Counted from the stretch's first letter, positions 28,710 to 37,833 are shown. The stretch is 64,000 nucleotides of DNA from Burkholderiales bacterium RIFCSPHIGHO2_01_FULL_63_240 (GCA_001770725.1 MERU01000006.1:62001-126000); one strand, 5' to 3'. Notes: generated by a model not told the origin, from the sequence alone. Numbers and translations: made by a program.

Positions 28710-29876
28710 ATGCCCCCATCCACCCAGGCGTTTGCCATCAGGACCCGCCCCGACGAAGACCTGACGGATCAGGCCCGGTCCGGTCACGGTGTTCCGTCGC
28801 AGGACCCGAACCCCGCCGCTCAATTCGCCCTTGATCCGCGGGAAGCGGAGCGCGAGGGCCACTCGGTGTTGATGGCCGGGGCGATGGTCGCCGGCATGGT
28901 CGCGGGGGCCGCGATCGGTGTCTCGGTCGCCGGGGCGGTCGGGGTGGTGGTCGGCGCGCCCATGGGCGCCGTCGCTGGTGCATTGGGCGGCGCTGCCGCC
29001 GGCGGCGTCGGGCGTTCGCTCGATCCGGAAGGTGCGTCAGGCGCCGGCTCCGCAGGTGGCCCGTCGCCCGCGAGCGCTGTGCGTCTGCACATCGACGACA
29101 CCCAAGGCAGTGGGCGCGCGGTGGTGCTGATCCATGGTTGGCCCTTGTCGGCGCAGGCATGGGCGTTGCAGACCGCGGTGCTCCAGGCAGCCGGGCATCG
29201 CGTGGTGGCCTACGACCGCCGGGGCTTTGGTCGTTCGGACAAGCCCCCTTCCGGGTACGGCTACGACGAACTGGCCGATGACCTGGAACGGGTCATGGAC
29301 CAGTGTGGTCTGCAGGACGTGACGCTGGTCGGTTTCTCGATGGGTGGGGGCGAGGTGGCGCGCTACATCGGCCGCCACGGCCAGTCCCGCTTGCGCAGCG
29401 TCGTGTTCGCCGCCGCCGTGACACCCTGCTTGATGAATGGGGACGACAATCCCGAAGGGCCCCTCACCGCGGAGACGGCTCAAGCCAAGACGCAGGCGCT
29501 TGAGCGAGACCGAAACGCCTATTTCGATGAGTTCATCACGGCTTTCTTCTCGGCCCATGGCGTGTTGCAGGTCACCGAGGCGCAGCGTGGCGAGGCCATT
29601 GCCCTTTGCCACCAGTCGGCGCAACACGCGGCGCTGGCCTGCATGGCGTCTTTCAGCACGACCGATTTCCGGGAGGACCTGATGAAGATCAGCGTGCCCA
29701 CGCTGGTGATCCATGGCGATCAGGATGCGATCGTGCCCATCGAAGGCTCGGGGCTGCGCACCCACCGCGCCGTTCGCCACAGCCAGTTGGTGAGGGTCGG
29801 CGGCGCGCCGCACGGGCTGAACGTGTCACACCCGCAGGTGTTCAACGAGGCGTTGCTGTCGTTCTTGCGGACCTGA
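28710..29876 (+). CDS. Alpha/beta hydrolase (haloperoxidase-like) fused to a glycine-zipper segment
   Basis: This 388-residue protein has a polar N-terminus (1-48). A Gly/Ala-rich hydrophobic stretch follows at about 50-105 (GAMVAGMVAGAAIGVSVAGA and more), resembling glycine-zipper membrane segments. Then comes a complete alpha/beta hydrolase at about 130-388 with HGWPLS, the nucleophile in LVGFSMGGGE (near 208), the acid in HGDQDAIVP and the His in GGAPHGLN. The hydrolase half resembles non-haem chloroperoxidase or esterase-type enzymes. AGGAGA lies 5 nt before ATG 28710. The fusion suggests a membrane-attached hydrolase. The substrate is unknown. Confidence 0.75.
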   Translation: MPPSTQAFAIRTRPDEDLTDQARSGHGVPSQDPNPAAQFALDPREAEREGHSVLMAGAMVAGMVAGAAIGVSVAGAVGVVVGAPMGAVAGALGGAAAGGVGRSLDPEGASGAGSAGGPSPASAVRLHIDDTQGSGRAVVLIHGWPLSAQAWALQTAVLQAAGHRVVAYDRRGFGRSDKPPSGYGYDELADDLERVMDQCGLQDVTLVGFSMGGGEVARYIGRHGQSRLRSVVFAAAVTPCLMNGDDNPEGPLTAETAQAKTQALERDRNAYFDEFITAFFSAHGVLQVTEAQRGEAIALCHQSAQHAALACMASFSTTDFREDLMKISVPTLVIHGDQDAIVPIEGSGLRTHRAVRHSQLVRVGGAPHGLNVSHPQVFNEALLSFLRT

Positions 29877-29894
29877 GCGACGGACCGTGTCGCC

Positions 29895-30671
29895 TCACAC
29901 CAAGTACTTGCGCAGCGCCTGCTGCGTGGACCAGTTGCTGGTGTTGGTGCCCGTGCTGGCGCTCGCCTGAGAGGACATCTGGGTGGCGGCCTCCAGCAAG
30001 CGGGTCTGCTGTTGCTTGAGCTGGGTGGTCTTGCCGCTGAACAGGCTGGTGGCGGTGGCCAGCCGGCTGCTGCTGGCGAGTTCGTTGTCGGCGCGCTTGC
30101 CGATGGCCTTGCCCAGTTGGGCCAGGGTGCTCAGGCCGGTTCCGCCTGTGGCGGCGGTGCCTGTGCTGGCACCCGCTGTCAAGGCCTTGTTGAGCGCCGC
30201 GGTGTCGAGCTTGAGCGTGCCATCGGCTTGCCGAGACAGGCCCAGCTTGGCCAGTTGCGAGCGACTGGTGTCAGCGGAGGCGTTCGTCAGGGCGCGGCGC
30301 GACGAGGCCAGCGTGCTGCTCGCCTCGCTCGATGTGTCGGGGCGCGAGGCCGTGATCGCCTGGTTGTAGGCGGTCACGAAGCGCTCGACGACCTTGGCCT
30401 GGTCGGCCACGCTGCCGGTGCCGGTGCCGGTGCCGCTGCCCAGCTGGCTCAGCGCCTGGGCGGCGCTGGCGAGGTCTGCGACGGTGGCCTTGTACTTGCC
30501 CAGCTGAGACAGCGACGTCGAGTCGCTTTGAAGCTGGGACTGCACGCGCCCGTGGGCCTTGCCCAAAGCGGGCGAGATCTTGTTGAGCGCAGCGGTGGTC
30601 GGGTCTTCCTGCGCCGCAGCGGTGGTGGTGGGGCTTCCCAGCGCCACGCTTGACGACATCGATACGGCCAT
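29895..30671 (-). CDS. Hypothetical protein with weak FliD-like features
   Basis: This 258-residue protein is rich in Ala, Ser, Thr and Gln, with no signal peptide, no cysteine and predicted helical stretches. Segments such as VERFVTAYNQAI and RQADGTLKLDTAALNKAL recall the flagellar cap protein FliD and related hook-associated proteins, but the length is far below FliD. AGGAGA precedes the ATG. No flagellar gene is nearby. It is convergent with the hydrolase at 28710, 18 nt apart. Confidence 0.55.
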   Translation of the reverse strand: MAVSMSSSVALGSPTTTAAAQEDPTTAALNKISPALGKAHGRVQSQLQSDSTSLSQLGKYKATVADLASAAQALSQLGSGTGTGTGSVADQAKVVERFVTAYNQAITASRPDTSSEASSTLASSRRALTNASADTSRSQLAKLGLSRQADGTLKLDTAALNKALTAGASTGTAATGGTGLSTLAQLGKAIGKRADNELASSSRLATATSLFSGKTTQLKQQQTRLLEAATQMSSQASASTGTNTSNWSTQQALRKYLV

Positions 30672-30794
30672 CGCGGCTCTCCTGTGTGTGGGTGCGGCAC
30701 TTCAGGGTGTGCCTCAGGCGCAGTGTCGCGGATCTGTGTGCGCTCCCAAGGCCTGATCAACGGGGGCTTGCCGTGGCAATTGTCTGCGGTGGCC

Positions 30795-31925
30795 TCAGCC
30801 CCTTTTGCGTCTGACGCACCAGCGCAGCCACCCTGTGATGAACAAGGCCGCCGGCACCAGGCCCACCAGCGCCACCAGCCCCCGAAGCCCCAGTCCGCCC
30901 ACCGAGGCGTCGTGCAGGGGGTGCAGCCAGTTGTTGATGCGGCTGGTGGTGCCCAAGCGCTGGCGATCGTGGACAGCCAGCACCGCGCCGCTGTGCTGGT
31001 CCAGGTAGACGTGGCTGTGCGGGAAGCGGTGGCTGGGGTCGCCCGGTTGCTGCACGCGCACCATCACCACGCCAGTGGGTTGGCCTGGGGCCTCGACCCA
31101 GGCCAGGCGAGCCTGTGGCAACACGCGGTGGGCGTTGGCCAGGGCCTGCCTCAGAGGCATGCGCGGTGCGGAAGCGGACGATGCGGCGCCCTCGGGCGGC
31201 AACGTCGAGCGAACCACCGGGGGCTTGTTCACCGGCCCGGTCCATCGGCTCAGCACGGCATTGCTTTCGTCGGGCAGGGCCAGCATCACGCCGGTTCCCA
31301 CCAGCATCAGCAGCAAAGGCAAGCCCATCAGCCCGCTGAGCTTGTGGATGTCGTAGAGGCGTCGCGAGGCCACGGCTTCGCGCTTGAAGTGCAGGGCCTG
31401 GCGCCAGCTGCCACGAGGCCACCAGGCCCACAGGCCGGACAGCAGCAGCACCAGCGTGGCCAGGCCCGACCAGCCCACGAAGGCGCGGCCAGGGGCATGC
31501 AGCAGCAGATCCTTGTGCAGGTCGTACAGCCAGGTCATGAGGTAGCTGCCCCATTCGGCTTCGCGCAGCACCTGCCTGCCGTCGGGGCTCAGCCAGACCA
31601 TGATGCGCTGTCCGTGGTGGCCGACACCCGGCGGTTGGTAGCGAGCGGGCAGGGCACCTGACTCACCGGTGGCCTCGAAGCGCCAGGCGCCGGCTCGCTC
31701 GGGCCAGCGCGTCCTCACGGTGGCCAGGGCCTGGTCCCAAACGGGGGAGTCCCAGCCGGGGGCGGGCAGCGAGGTGCTCACGCGCACCTCGGGGTGAAGC
31801 CAGGCATCGACTTCCTGGTAGAACACCAGGGCCGAGCCCGTCAGGCCCATCACGGCGAACAGCGCACCCAGGCTCAGGCCCAGCCAAAGGTGCACGCGGC
31901 GAACGAAGCGGCGCAGGCGAGGCAT
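30795..31925 (-). CDS. PepSY-domain membrane protein (iron-uptake reductase type)
   Basis: This 376-residue protein has four likely membrane segments (about 15-35, 140-160, 190-215 and 345-365). His-containing family patterns include RRVHLWLGLSLGALFAVMGL, YDLHKDLLLHAPG and YDIHKLSGLMGLPLLLML. This is the PepSY-TM family, often encoded beside TonB-dependent siderophore receptors and thought to help reduce or release the metal in the periplasm. GAGGG lies before the ATG, 14 nt after the receptor stop. A much longer frame running back into the receptor gene is an overlap shadow. Confidence 0.85.
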   Translation of the reverse strand: MPRLRRFVRRVHLWLGLSLGALFAVMGLTGSALVFYQEVDAWLHPEVRVSTSLPAPGWDSPVWDQALATVRTRWPERAGAWRFEATGESGALPARYQPPGVGHHGQRIMVWLSPDGRQVLREAEWGSYLMTWLYDLHKDLLLHAPGRAFVGWSGLATLVLLLSGLWAWWPRGSWRQALHFKREAVASRRLYDIHKLSGLMGLPLLLMLVGTGVMLALPDESNAVLSRWTGPVNKPPVVRSTLPPEGAASSASAPRMPLRQALANAHRVLPQARLAWVEAPGQPTGVVMVRVQQPGDPSHRFPHSHVYLDQHSGAVLAVHDRQRLGTTSRINNWLHPLHDASVGGLGLRGLVALVGLVPAALFITGWLRWCVRRKRG

Positions 31926-31939
31926 GGCGTGGCCCTCGC

Positions 31940-34141
31940 TCAGAAGTGCACCAGCAGCGCGACCTCGAAGCTGCGCGGCGCACCGATGTAGACGTTGGTG
32001 CTCGGGTAGCCCGAGTACTCGGCGTAGAACTGGTCGGTGAGGTTGCGCCCGCGCAGGGTCAGCGTGGCCGACTTGTCCACCTTCCAGGCCACGGCGGCGT
32101 CGTACGTGGTGCGGCCGTTGACGTGGATGGTGTTGGCCGTGTCGGTGTAGAAGCCCGAGACGTGGTGGGCAAAGCCGCTGACCGTCACCGGCGTGCCGGG
32201 GATGGCGTAGCTGGCCCAGGCGTTGGCGGTGTGCTCTGGCGTGTTGATGGGGCGGTTGCCCGTGCGCACCGCACCGCCGGCTTCGATGAGCTCGTCGTAC
32301 TTCGCGCGCGTGGTGCCGATGTTGGCGCCGAGGTTCAGGCTCGCCGTCACCTTGGCCGCGAGGTTGAGTTCCACCCCCTGTGAAGACTGCTTGCCTCCTT
32401 GCACCGTCAGCGCGGGGTTGGCCGGATCGCGCGTGAGGATGTCGTCCTGCTTGACCTGGTAGACGGCGCCCGTGAGGGTCACGCGGCGGTCGAGCGCCCA
32501 CAGCTTGATGCCCGCTTCGGTGGCACGGCCCTTGGTCAGCCTGAAGCTGGTGTTGGCGATCGATTGCAGCAGCATCGACGACACCGGTGTGGTCGCGGTG
32601 GTGTGCTGCGCGTACAGCGTGGTGTCGGCGTCGAGGTCAAAGGTGGTGCCGGCCCGCCATGACAGCGGGTGGTAGCGCGGGTTGGCGCGCTGAACGGTGT
32701 TCGGCGTCACGGTGAAATTGGTCACGGCACGCTCGAGGTCGATGTCGTCGTGGCGCAGTCCGGCCACCAGCAGCCACGCGGGCGTGAGGTTGAGCGCGTC
32801 TTCCAGGAACACCGACTGCGTGGTCAGGCGCGAGTCGAAGTTGACATTGCCTGCCGTGTAGGCGCTGTCGGCCTTGGGCACCGTGCCCACCACGGGCTGG
32901 TAGGGGTCAACGCGTGAGACCAGGGTGTTGGAGGAGGTCTGGCGCAGGCTGGCCAGGCGGGTGTGGTTGCGCTCGAGCCCCACCGTGAAGCGGTTGCGCA
33001 GGCCGGCCAGGGTCGCGTCGTTGCTCAGCGCTGCGCGGGCGTTCCAGAAGCGGTGGTCATGGTAGAAGCGCTGCAGCGTGCGCACGAAGCTGCCTTGCGG
33101 GTAGCCGGCGGTCGGGGCGGCGTAAGCCTGGGTGTCGCTGAGCACGAAGGCGCGATCGGCGGTGTAGGCCGTGAGGTCTGTGGCCAGGCTCCAGCCCTGT
33201 TGCAGCCGCCAGTCGATGCGCGAGCGCAGCGTGGTTTCATCGGCGCCTGAATAGCCGCCATCGGGGTTGTAGTTCTGGTGGCGCAGGGCTTTGTCGACCA
33301 CCAGGCCGTTCTTGCTTTGCAGGATGTCGCTCGGGTCTCGGGCCGTGGCGGCCTGCACCAGCGGCAGGCCCTGGTAGGTGGTCTCGTACAGGTCGTTGTA
33401 ATGGTCGAGCGCCACCAGCACCGAGAGGTCGCTGTTGGGCTTGAGCAGCACGCTGGCGGTCAGGCCGCGCGAGCGCGTGTCGTTGCGGTCGACGTCGTAC
33501 AGGCTGTCCGACTGGAGCTGGCTGGCGTCGATGCGCACGGCCGCCGTGTCGGAGAGCTGGAAGTTGGCGCCCGCCGCCAGCGTGGTGGTGTTGAAGCTGC
33601 CGTGGCTGATCAGCGCATCGAACTCGTTGCCCTCGAAGGTGGGTTTGCGCGTGACCTTGTTGATGACGCCGCCCAGGGCGCCTTCGCCATGCAGCACGGA
33701 GGCCGGGCCCTTGATGACCTCGATGCGCTCGAAGTGCCAGGTGTTGGTGTCGCGCTGAACCACGGTGGAGGTGGACACGCGCACGCCGTCCTGCAGGATG
33801 GACACGGCGTTGCCCGAGAACCCCCGCATCATCACGGCGGCGGGGTTGCCAGGCACGTTGCCCGAGATCACGCCCGGGATGTCGGCGAAGGCCTCGCGCG
33901 CGGTGCGCAGGCCCCTGGTCTGCATCTCCTGCTGGGTGATGGCCTGCACGGTGGCGGGCGTTTCGCGGGCGGTCAGCCCCAGGCGGCTGGCGGCGCTGTT
34001 GGCTTCGTTGAGCTGCAGTCGGTCTCGAGAGCCTTTGACGACCACCTCGTTGAGCGTGGGTGCGTCGGGGGATTCTTGGGCGAAGGCGGAGGCGGCCATC
34101 AGCAGGGCTGCGGCCGAAATGGCGGAGCGAGAGCAATGCAT
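31940..34141 (-). CDS. TonB-dependent siderophore receptor
   Basis: This 733-residue outer-membrane receptor has a signal peptide (MHCSRSAISAAALLMAASAFA). A plug domain (about 45-155) carries RETPATVQAITQQEM, RGFSGNAVSILQDGVRV and the EVIKGPASVLHGEGALGGV segment. A 22-strand barrel ends in the aromatic residue of FEVALLVHF. Overall it resembles the FpvA/FhuE/FecA ferric-siderophore group. No signalling domain is seen before the plug, so it is probably a transducer-free receptor. It is followed by the PepSY protein and preceded by a DUF2946-type protein, forming a metal-uptake operon. The ligand cannot be named from sequence. Confidence 0.9.
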   Translation of the reverse strand: MHCSRSAISAAALLMAASAFAQESPDAPTLNEVVVKGSRDRLQLNEANSAASRLGLTARETPATVQAITQQEMQTRGLRTAREAFADIPGVISGNVPGNPAAVMMRGFSGNAVSILQDGVRVSTSTVVQRDTNTWHFERIEVIKGPASVLHGEGALGGVINKVTRKPTFEGNEFDALISHGSFNTTTLAAGANFQLSDTAAVRIDASQLQSDSLYDVDRNDTRSRGLTASVLLKPNSDLSVLVALDHYNDLYETTYQGLPLVQAATARDPSDILQSKNGLVVDKALRHQNYNPDGGYSGADETTLRSRIDWRLQQGWSLATDLTAYTADRAFVLSDTQAYAAPTAGYPQGSFVRTLQRFYHDHRFWNARAALSNDATLAGLRNRFTVGLERNHTRLASLRQTSSNTLVSRVDPYQPVVGTVPKADSAYTAGNVNFDSRLTTQSVFLEDALNLTPAWLLVAGLRHDDIDLERAVTNFTVTPNTVQRANPRYHPLSWRAGTTFDLDADTTLYAQHTTATTPVSSMLLQSIANTSFRLTKGRATEAGIKLWALDRRVTLTGAVYQVKQDDILTRDPANPALTVQGGKQSSQGVELNLAAKVTASLNLGANIGTTRAKYDELIEAGGAVRTGNRPINTPEHTANAWASYAIPGTPVTVSGFAHHVSGFYTDTANTIHVNGRTTYDAAVAWKVDKSATLTLRGRNLTDQFYAEYSGYPSTNVYIGAPRSFEVALLVHF

Positions 34142-34216
34142 GGAAAAACTCGTTGTCTTGTGTCACGGGGGCGCCTGGCGGCGTGCTGACACGTCGCCTT
34201 GGGCGATGGCGGTGGC

Positions 34217-34606
34217 TCAGGACAAGCGAGGTGGGGCGCGAGGCTGGGTGCCTCGCCACGCGTGCAGGGTGCGCGGTGCGTGCAGGAAGGCCCGTGGCAG
34301 GGCGTGCGTGGTTTCACGCAGCCAGCTCATGTCGAGTCCGGCGGGCGGCAGCCCCAGCGTCGGGGCGTGGTGGGCGCACCAGGGGCAGTGCTGGGCGGAG
34401 TGCTCGGCCGCTGGCTGATCGGCGGGGGCGTCGGTCGACACGCTCACCCAGCGCGTGCCCTGGGCCGAGCAGACCTCGGTCAGCGTCAGCCGAGCGGGGG
34501 TGTCGGCGTGCCAGGCCCGCACCAGCGTCGGCGCCAACAGCAGCATCAGGATGGCCACGATGGCGATCCAGCTGAAGGTTTGACGGTGGCGACGCAAGGC
34601 ATTCAC
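34217..34606 (-). CDS. DUF2946-type small membrane protein
   Basis: This 129-residue protein starts with GTG (VNALRRHRQTFSW) and has one N-terminal membrane segment (IAIVAILMLLLAPTLVRA). It carries the family-type cysteine motif AQHCPWCAHH and an earlier single cysteine. DUF2946 proteins are frequently next to TonB-dependent copper or iron receptors and are thought to handle metal in the periplasm. It lies 75 nt upstream of the receptor on the same strand. Confidence 0.7.
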   Translation of the reverse strand: MNALRRHRQTFSWIAIVAILMLLLAPTLVRAWHADTPARLTLTEVCSAQGTRWVSVSTDAPADQPAAEHSAQHCPWCAHHAPTLGLPPAGLDMSWLRETTHALPRAFLHAPRTLHAWRGTQPRAPPRLS

Positions 34607-34696
34607 GGTGAGGCATTGTAGGCAGGCTGTTGGCGCCGGGGTTGCGCCACATCCAAGGGGCCGTTGCCAGCGCCTCCGGCGAGGGCGATCAGCCTG

Positions 34697-35959
34697 TCAC
34701 AGCAACCTGAACGCCGCCGCCGCCACGCAGGTCGGCACCAGGGCCGCCGCGGCCAACCCCAGCGCCGACACCGACTCGTTGTCGAAGTGCCGCTTGAGGA
34801 TGGCGATGCCAGCGGGGTTGGGTGCGTTGGCGATGATGGTCAGGCCCCCGCCCGTCACGGCGCCCGCCACCAGCGCGAGCTTGAATTCATCGGACAGGCC
34901 CGGCACCAGCGAGCCCAGGTAGGTCAGCGCCGCGTTGTCGGTGAAGGCCGTCAGCGCGGTGGCGCCGTAGAACACGGCCTCGCTGCTCATGCCCAACAGC
35001 ACGGGCTCGAGCCACCAGCGCTGCTGCCCGCCCAGCACCACCAGCCCGGCCAGGAAGAAGGCCACCAGCAGGCCCTCGCGCAAGATGAGCCGGCCCTGGT
35101 GCTGCGGGTAGGCCGTGGCCACGCCCATGAACAGCAGGAACAGGCCCATGAACATGGCCGGGTGGTGCGCGAAGGTCACGACGCCCGCCAACAGCAGCAG
35201 GTGGATGGCGGTCAGCAGCAGCGGCACGGGGCCTTCGGTCACCGAGCGGGTGGGTGGGCGCAGGGCGATCAATTCTTTGCGAAACAGCAGCGTCACGCCC
35301 AGCGCGTTGATGGCCACCGCGATGGCCGCCTTCCAGCCGAAGTTCTGCAGCATGAAGGGCAGGTCCCAGCCCCAGGCCGCGGCCACCATCAGCACGGGCG
35401 GCGCGGCATAGGGCGTGAGCGTGCCCCCGATCGACACGTTGACGAACAGCACCCCCAGCGTCGCGTACTTCAGCTTTTGCGACACGCGCTGGGACAGCAC
35501 CCGCTCGCCCAGGATCAGCGCGGCCAGCGTCATCGCCGCTGGCTCGGTGATGAACGAGCCCAGCAGCGGCACCAGCAGCATCACCGTCAGGTAAAAGCCC
35601 ACCTCGCCGGGCAGCGGCAGCAGTTTCGCCACGAAGCCGATGAGCGACTTGGCCGCCTGCAGCACCGCGCGCGTGGCGGCGATCACCATGATGGCGAAGA
35701 CGAACAGCGGCTCGGTGAAGTTGCGCGAGTCCACGTACTCGACCGCCACCTGCTTGCCTCCCACGGCGAACATGAATCCCACCAGCACGATGGCCCAGAA
35801 GCCGAACACCACCTCGACCTCGGCCAGCAGGTGCCACACGCCCGCGTGACGGGGGCGGCTGTGGGCCAGGCGCTCGAAGATGCCGGTGGCGAAGGTGTGG
35901 GCGATGGCCAGCGCGAACAGCGCCGCGCCGATGAGTTCGATCTGGGTGGGGTGGTTCAA
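34697..35959 (-). CDS. Putative Na+/H+ antiporter (Na_H_antiport_3 type)
   Basis: This 420-residue polytopic membrane protein has about 10-12 hydrophobic segments. Conserved patterns include LLGSFITEPAAMTLAALIL, FVNVSIGGTLTPYAAPPVLM, and FTDNAALTYLGSLVPG in the second half. This layout belongs to the putative Na+/H+ antiporter family related to NhaD-type ion transporters. The start appears to be TTG at 35959, since the next in-frame ATG is far inside. A regulator resembling NhaR lies 0.9 kb upstream, divergent, which supports a sodium role. Confidence 0.8.
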   Translation of the reverse strand: MNHPTQIELIGAALFALAIAHTFATGIFERLAHSRPRHAGVWHLLAEVEVVFGFWAIVLVGFMFAVGGKQVAVEYVDSRNFTEPLFVFAIMVIAATRAVLQAAKSLIGFVAKLLPLPGEVGFYLTVMLLVPLLGSFITEPAAMTLAALILGERVLSQRVSQKLKYATLGVLFVNVSIGGTLTPYAAPPVLMVAAAWGWDLPFMLQNFGWKAAIAVAINALGVTLLFRKELIALRPPTRSVTEGPVPLLLTAIHLLLLAGVVTFAHHPAMFMGLFLLFMGVATAYPQHQGRLILREGLLVAFFLAGLVVLGGQQRWWLEPVLLGMSSEAVFYGATALTAFTDNAALTYLGSLVPGLSDEFKLALVAGAVTGGGLTIIANAPNPAGIAILKRHFDNESVSALGLAAAALVPTCVAAAAFRLL

Positions 35960-36019
35960 AGGTCGGTCTCTCTGAAAGGAGGTGAGGTGCGCGCCAGGCC
36001 TGGGCTGCCTGCGCCGAGT

Positions 36020-36826
36020 TCAGGCAGCGAGCAACTGCCCGCGCATGACCCCGGCGATCAGCTCTTCCATCGTGTAGAAGCCCGCTTCGCGTTGACGCAG
36101 CTCGCGCAGCGCGAAGGACGCGCCGGTGCCGAACGCTTCGCGACGGATCGAATCATGCGTCAAGCGCACCGTCTGGTGCGGGAAACCGAACACGACCTCG
36201 TGGTGCCCGACGATGCCGCCCAGGCGCAACGAGGTGATGCGCGCCTCGTCCAGGTCCAGCGTGCGCGCCATGCGCCGCGCCGTGCCCGAGACCTCGGGCT
36301 TGTCGCGGAAGTGCTGTTCGATGATCTCGATGTCGGCCTGCGGCGCGATGGTGCGCAACAGGCGCGCCGCCACGATCAGGAAGTTGATGCCCACGGTGAT
36401 GTTGGGCGAACACATGACGCGGCAGGTGTCGGCCAGCGCGCGGATCGCGGCGAGCTGCTGTGGCGCGTAGCTGGAGACGGCGCTGACCAGCATCAGGCGG
36501 TGTCGGCGCACGGCATCGAGGTAGTGCGACGCCGAATCGGCCGACGAGAAGTCGACCAGCGCGTCGATGGGGCGGTGCGAGATCAGTTCGTCCAGCGCGT
36601 CGCCGCCCGTGGCGATCACGGGCACCTGGGTGCCGGGCAGGTGGTCCAGGCTGTCGGGTGGCAGGTGGCGGCGGGCGACCCAGCGCAGGTCGATCAGTGG
36701 GTCGGCCAGCAGGGCCTGGGCCACGGCCTGGCCGGCGCGGCCATGGCCCAGCAGGCCGACGCGGGTGCGGGGGGTGGGTGTGCGGTTGGGGTGCGTGTGA
36801 ACTTGGGGGTGAACTTGGGTCAGCAT
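36020..36826 (-). CDS. DapB-like dinucleotide-binding reductase
   Basis: This 268-residue protein has an N-terminal Rossmann motif (VGLLGHGRAGQAVAQALL) and a dihydrodipicolinate-reductase-like C-terminal domain. That domain includes SPNITVGINFLI and EQHFRDKPEVSGTA. In true DapB the latter is a HHxxK motif followed by a PSGT segment. Here a HxxxK spacing is kept, but the second His is Phe and one residue is lost before SGT. It is therefore a paralog with perhaps a different substrate. The ATG at 36826 is preferred over GTG 36832. It is divergent from the nhaR-like gene and in line with the antiporter gene. Confidence 0.7.
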   Translation of the reverse strand: MLTQVHPQVHTHPNRTPTPRTRVGLLGHGRAGQAVAQALLADPLIDLRWVARRHLPPDSLDHLPGTQVPVIATGGDALDELISHRPIDALVDFSSADSASHYLDAVRRHRLMLVSAVSSYAPQQLAAIRALADTCRVMCSPNITVGINFLIVAARLLRTIAPQADIEIIEQHFRDKPEVSGTARRMARTLDLDEARITSLRLGGIVGHHEVVFGFPHQTVRLTHDSIRREAFGTGASFALRELRQREAGFYTMEELIAGVMRGQLLAA

Positions 36827-36900
36827 CCGCACAGGTTAGGCGCAAGCATTGATCAGGTAAAGTCGAATATCCCGCTTCAAATCATCGGCTGAGGTTGCGA

Positions 36901-37827
36901 ATGTCGAGCCTGAACTTCAAGCACTTGCGCTACTTCCTGCAGGTGGCCGACACCGGCAGCATCGCGCGCGCCAGCGAGCAGTTGCACATCAGCCCGCAGA
37001 CCATCAGCGAGCAGCTGCAGCAGCTCGAGGACCAGCTGGGCGGAGGGCTCTTCAACCGCCAGGGCCGCCGCCTGGCGCTGACCGACAAGGGGCGCATGGC
37101 CCAAGGCTACGCCCGCGAGATCTTCGCGCTGGGCACCGAGCTGCAAGCCAGCGCACGCAACAAGGCGCAGGCGCAGCAGCGCATCGAGTTCCGCGTCGGC
37201 GTGGCCGATGCCGTGCCCAAGTCGGTCGCGTACCGGCTGCTGGCGCCGGTGCTGCGCATGGGCGAGCACGTGCACCTGGTCTGCCGCGAATGGCGCCTCG
37301 ACCGCCTGCTGGCGCAGCTGGCCCTGCACGAGCTCGACCTCGTCATCGCCGATGCGCCGCTGCCGCGCTCGGCCGGCGTGCGTGCGCAAAGCCACCCGGT
37401 GGGCGACGAGCCGGTGAGCTTCTACGCCGCCCCCTCCTTGCTGGCCGACCGGGCGCGGTCTTTCCCGGACTGCCTGGATGGCGCCCCCATGCTCATGCCC
37501 GGTGAGGACGCCGTGATGGGCCATCAACTGCGCGCCTGGTTCGACACCCACGGCGTGCACCCCCGCGTGGTGGCCGAGCTCGACGACACCGCGCTGACCC
37601 ACGAATTCGGCCGCCACGGCGAGGGCTACTTCGTGGCCCCCAGCGCCATGGCCGCCGAGTTGGCGAGCCGCCTTGGCGTGTTGTGCGTGGGCGAGGCCGA
37701 TGGCGTGCGCGAGCAGTACCACGCCATCGCCGTGGCGCGGCGCGTGCAGCACCCCTGCGTGGCCGTGCTGACCCGAGCGGGGGCGGCTGGCAACGGTCGC
37801 AAACGTCGCCCCTCGGCCCCCGGATGA
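36901..37827 (+). CDS. nhaR: NhaR-like LysR-family regulator
   Basis: This 308-residue regulator has the winged helix-turn-helix LNFKHLRYFLQVADTGSIA...SPQTISEQLQQLEDQLGG. Its effector domain follows NhaR closely: FRVGVADAVPKSVAYRLL, LHELDLVIADAPLP, PVSFYAAPSLL, GHQLRAWFDTHGVHPRVV and YHAIAVARRVQHP. In Escherichia coli NhaR senses Na+ and activates an antiporter gene. GAGG lies 6 nt before ATG 36901. It is divergent from the DapB-like gene, with the antiporter gene just beyond. Confidence 0.85.
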   Translation: MSSLNFKHLRYFLQVADTGSIARASEQLHISPQTISEQLQQLEDQLGGGLFNRQGRRLALTDKGRMAQGYAREIFALGTELQASARNKAQAQQRIEFRVGVADAVPKSVAYRLLAPVLRMGEHVHLVCREWRLDRLLAQLALHELDLVIADAPLPRSAGVRAQSHPVGDEPVSFYAAPSLLADRARSFPDCLDGAPMLMPGEDAVMGHQLRAWFDTHGVHPRVVAELDDTALTHEFGRHGEGYFVAPSAMAAELASRLGVLCVGEADGVREQYHAIAVARRVQHPCVAVLTRAGAAGNGRKRRPSAPG

Positions 37828-37833
37828 TCCCGT

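Noticed and set aside
30795-32501. A 568-codon frame joining the PepSY protein to upstream sequence
   Set aside because: The first 190 or so codons overlap the TonB receptor gene in another frame and have Arg/Gly/His-rich shadow composition. The real start is ATG 31925.
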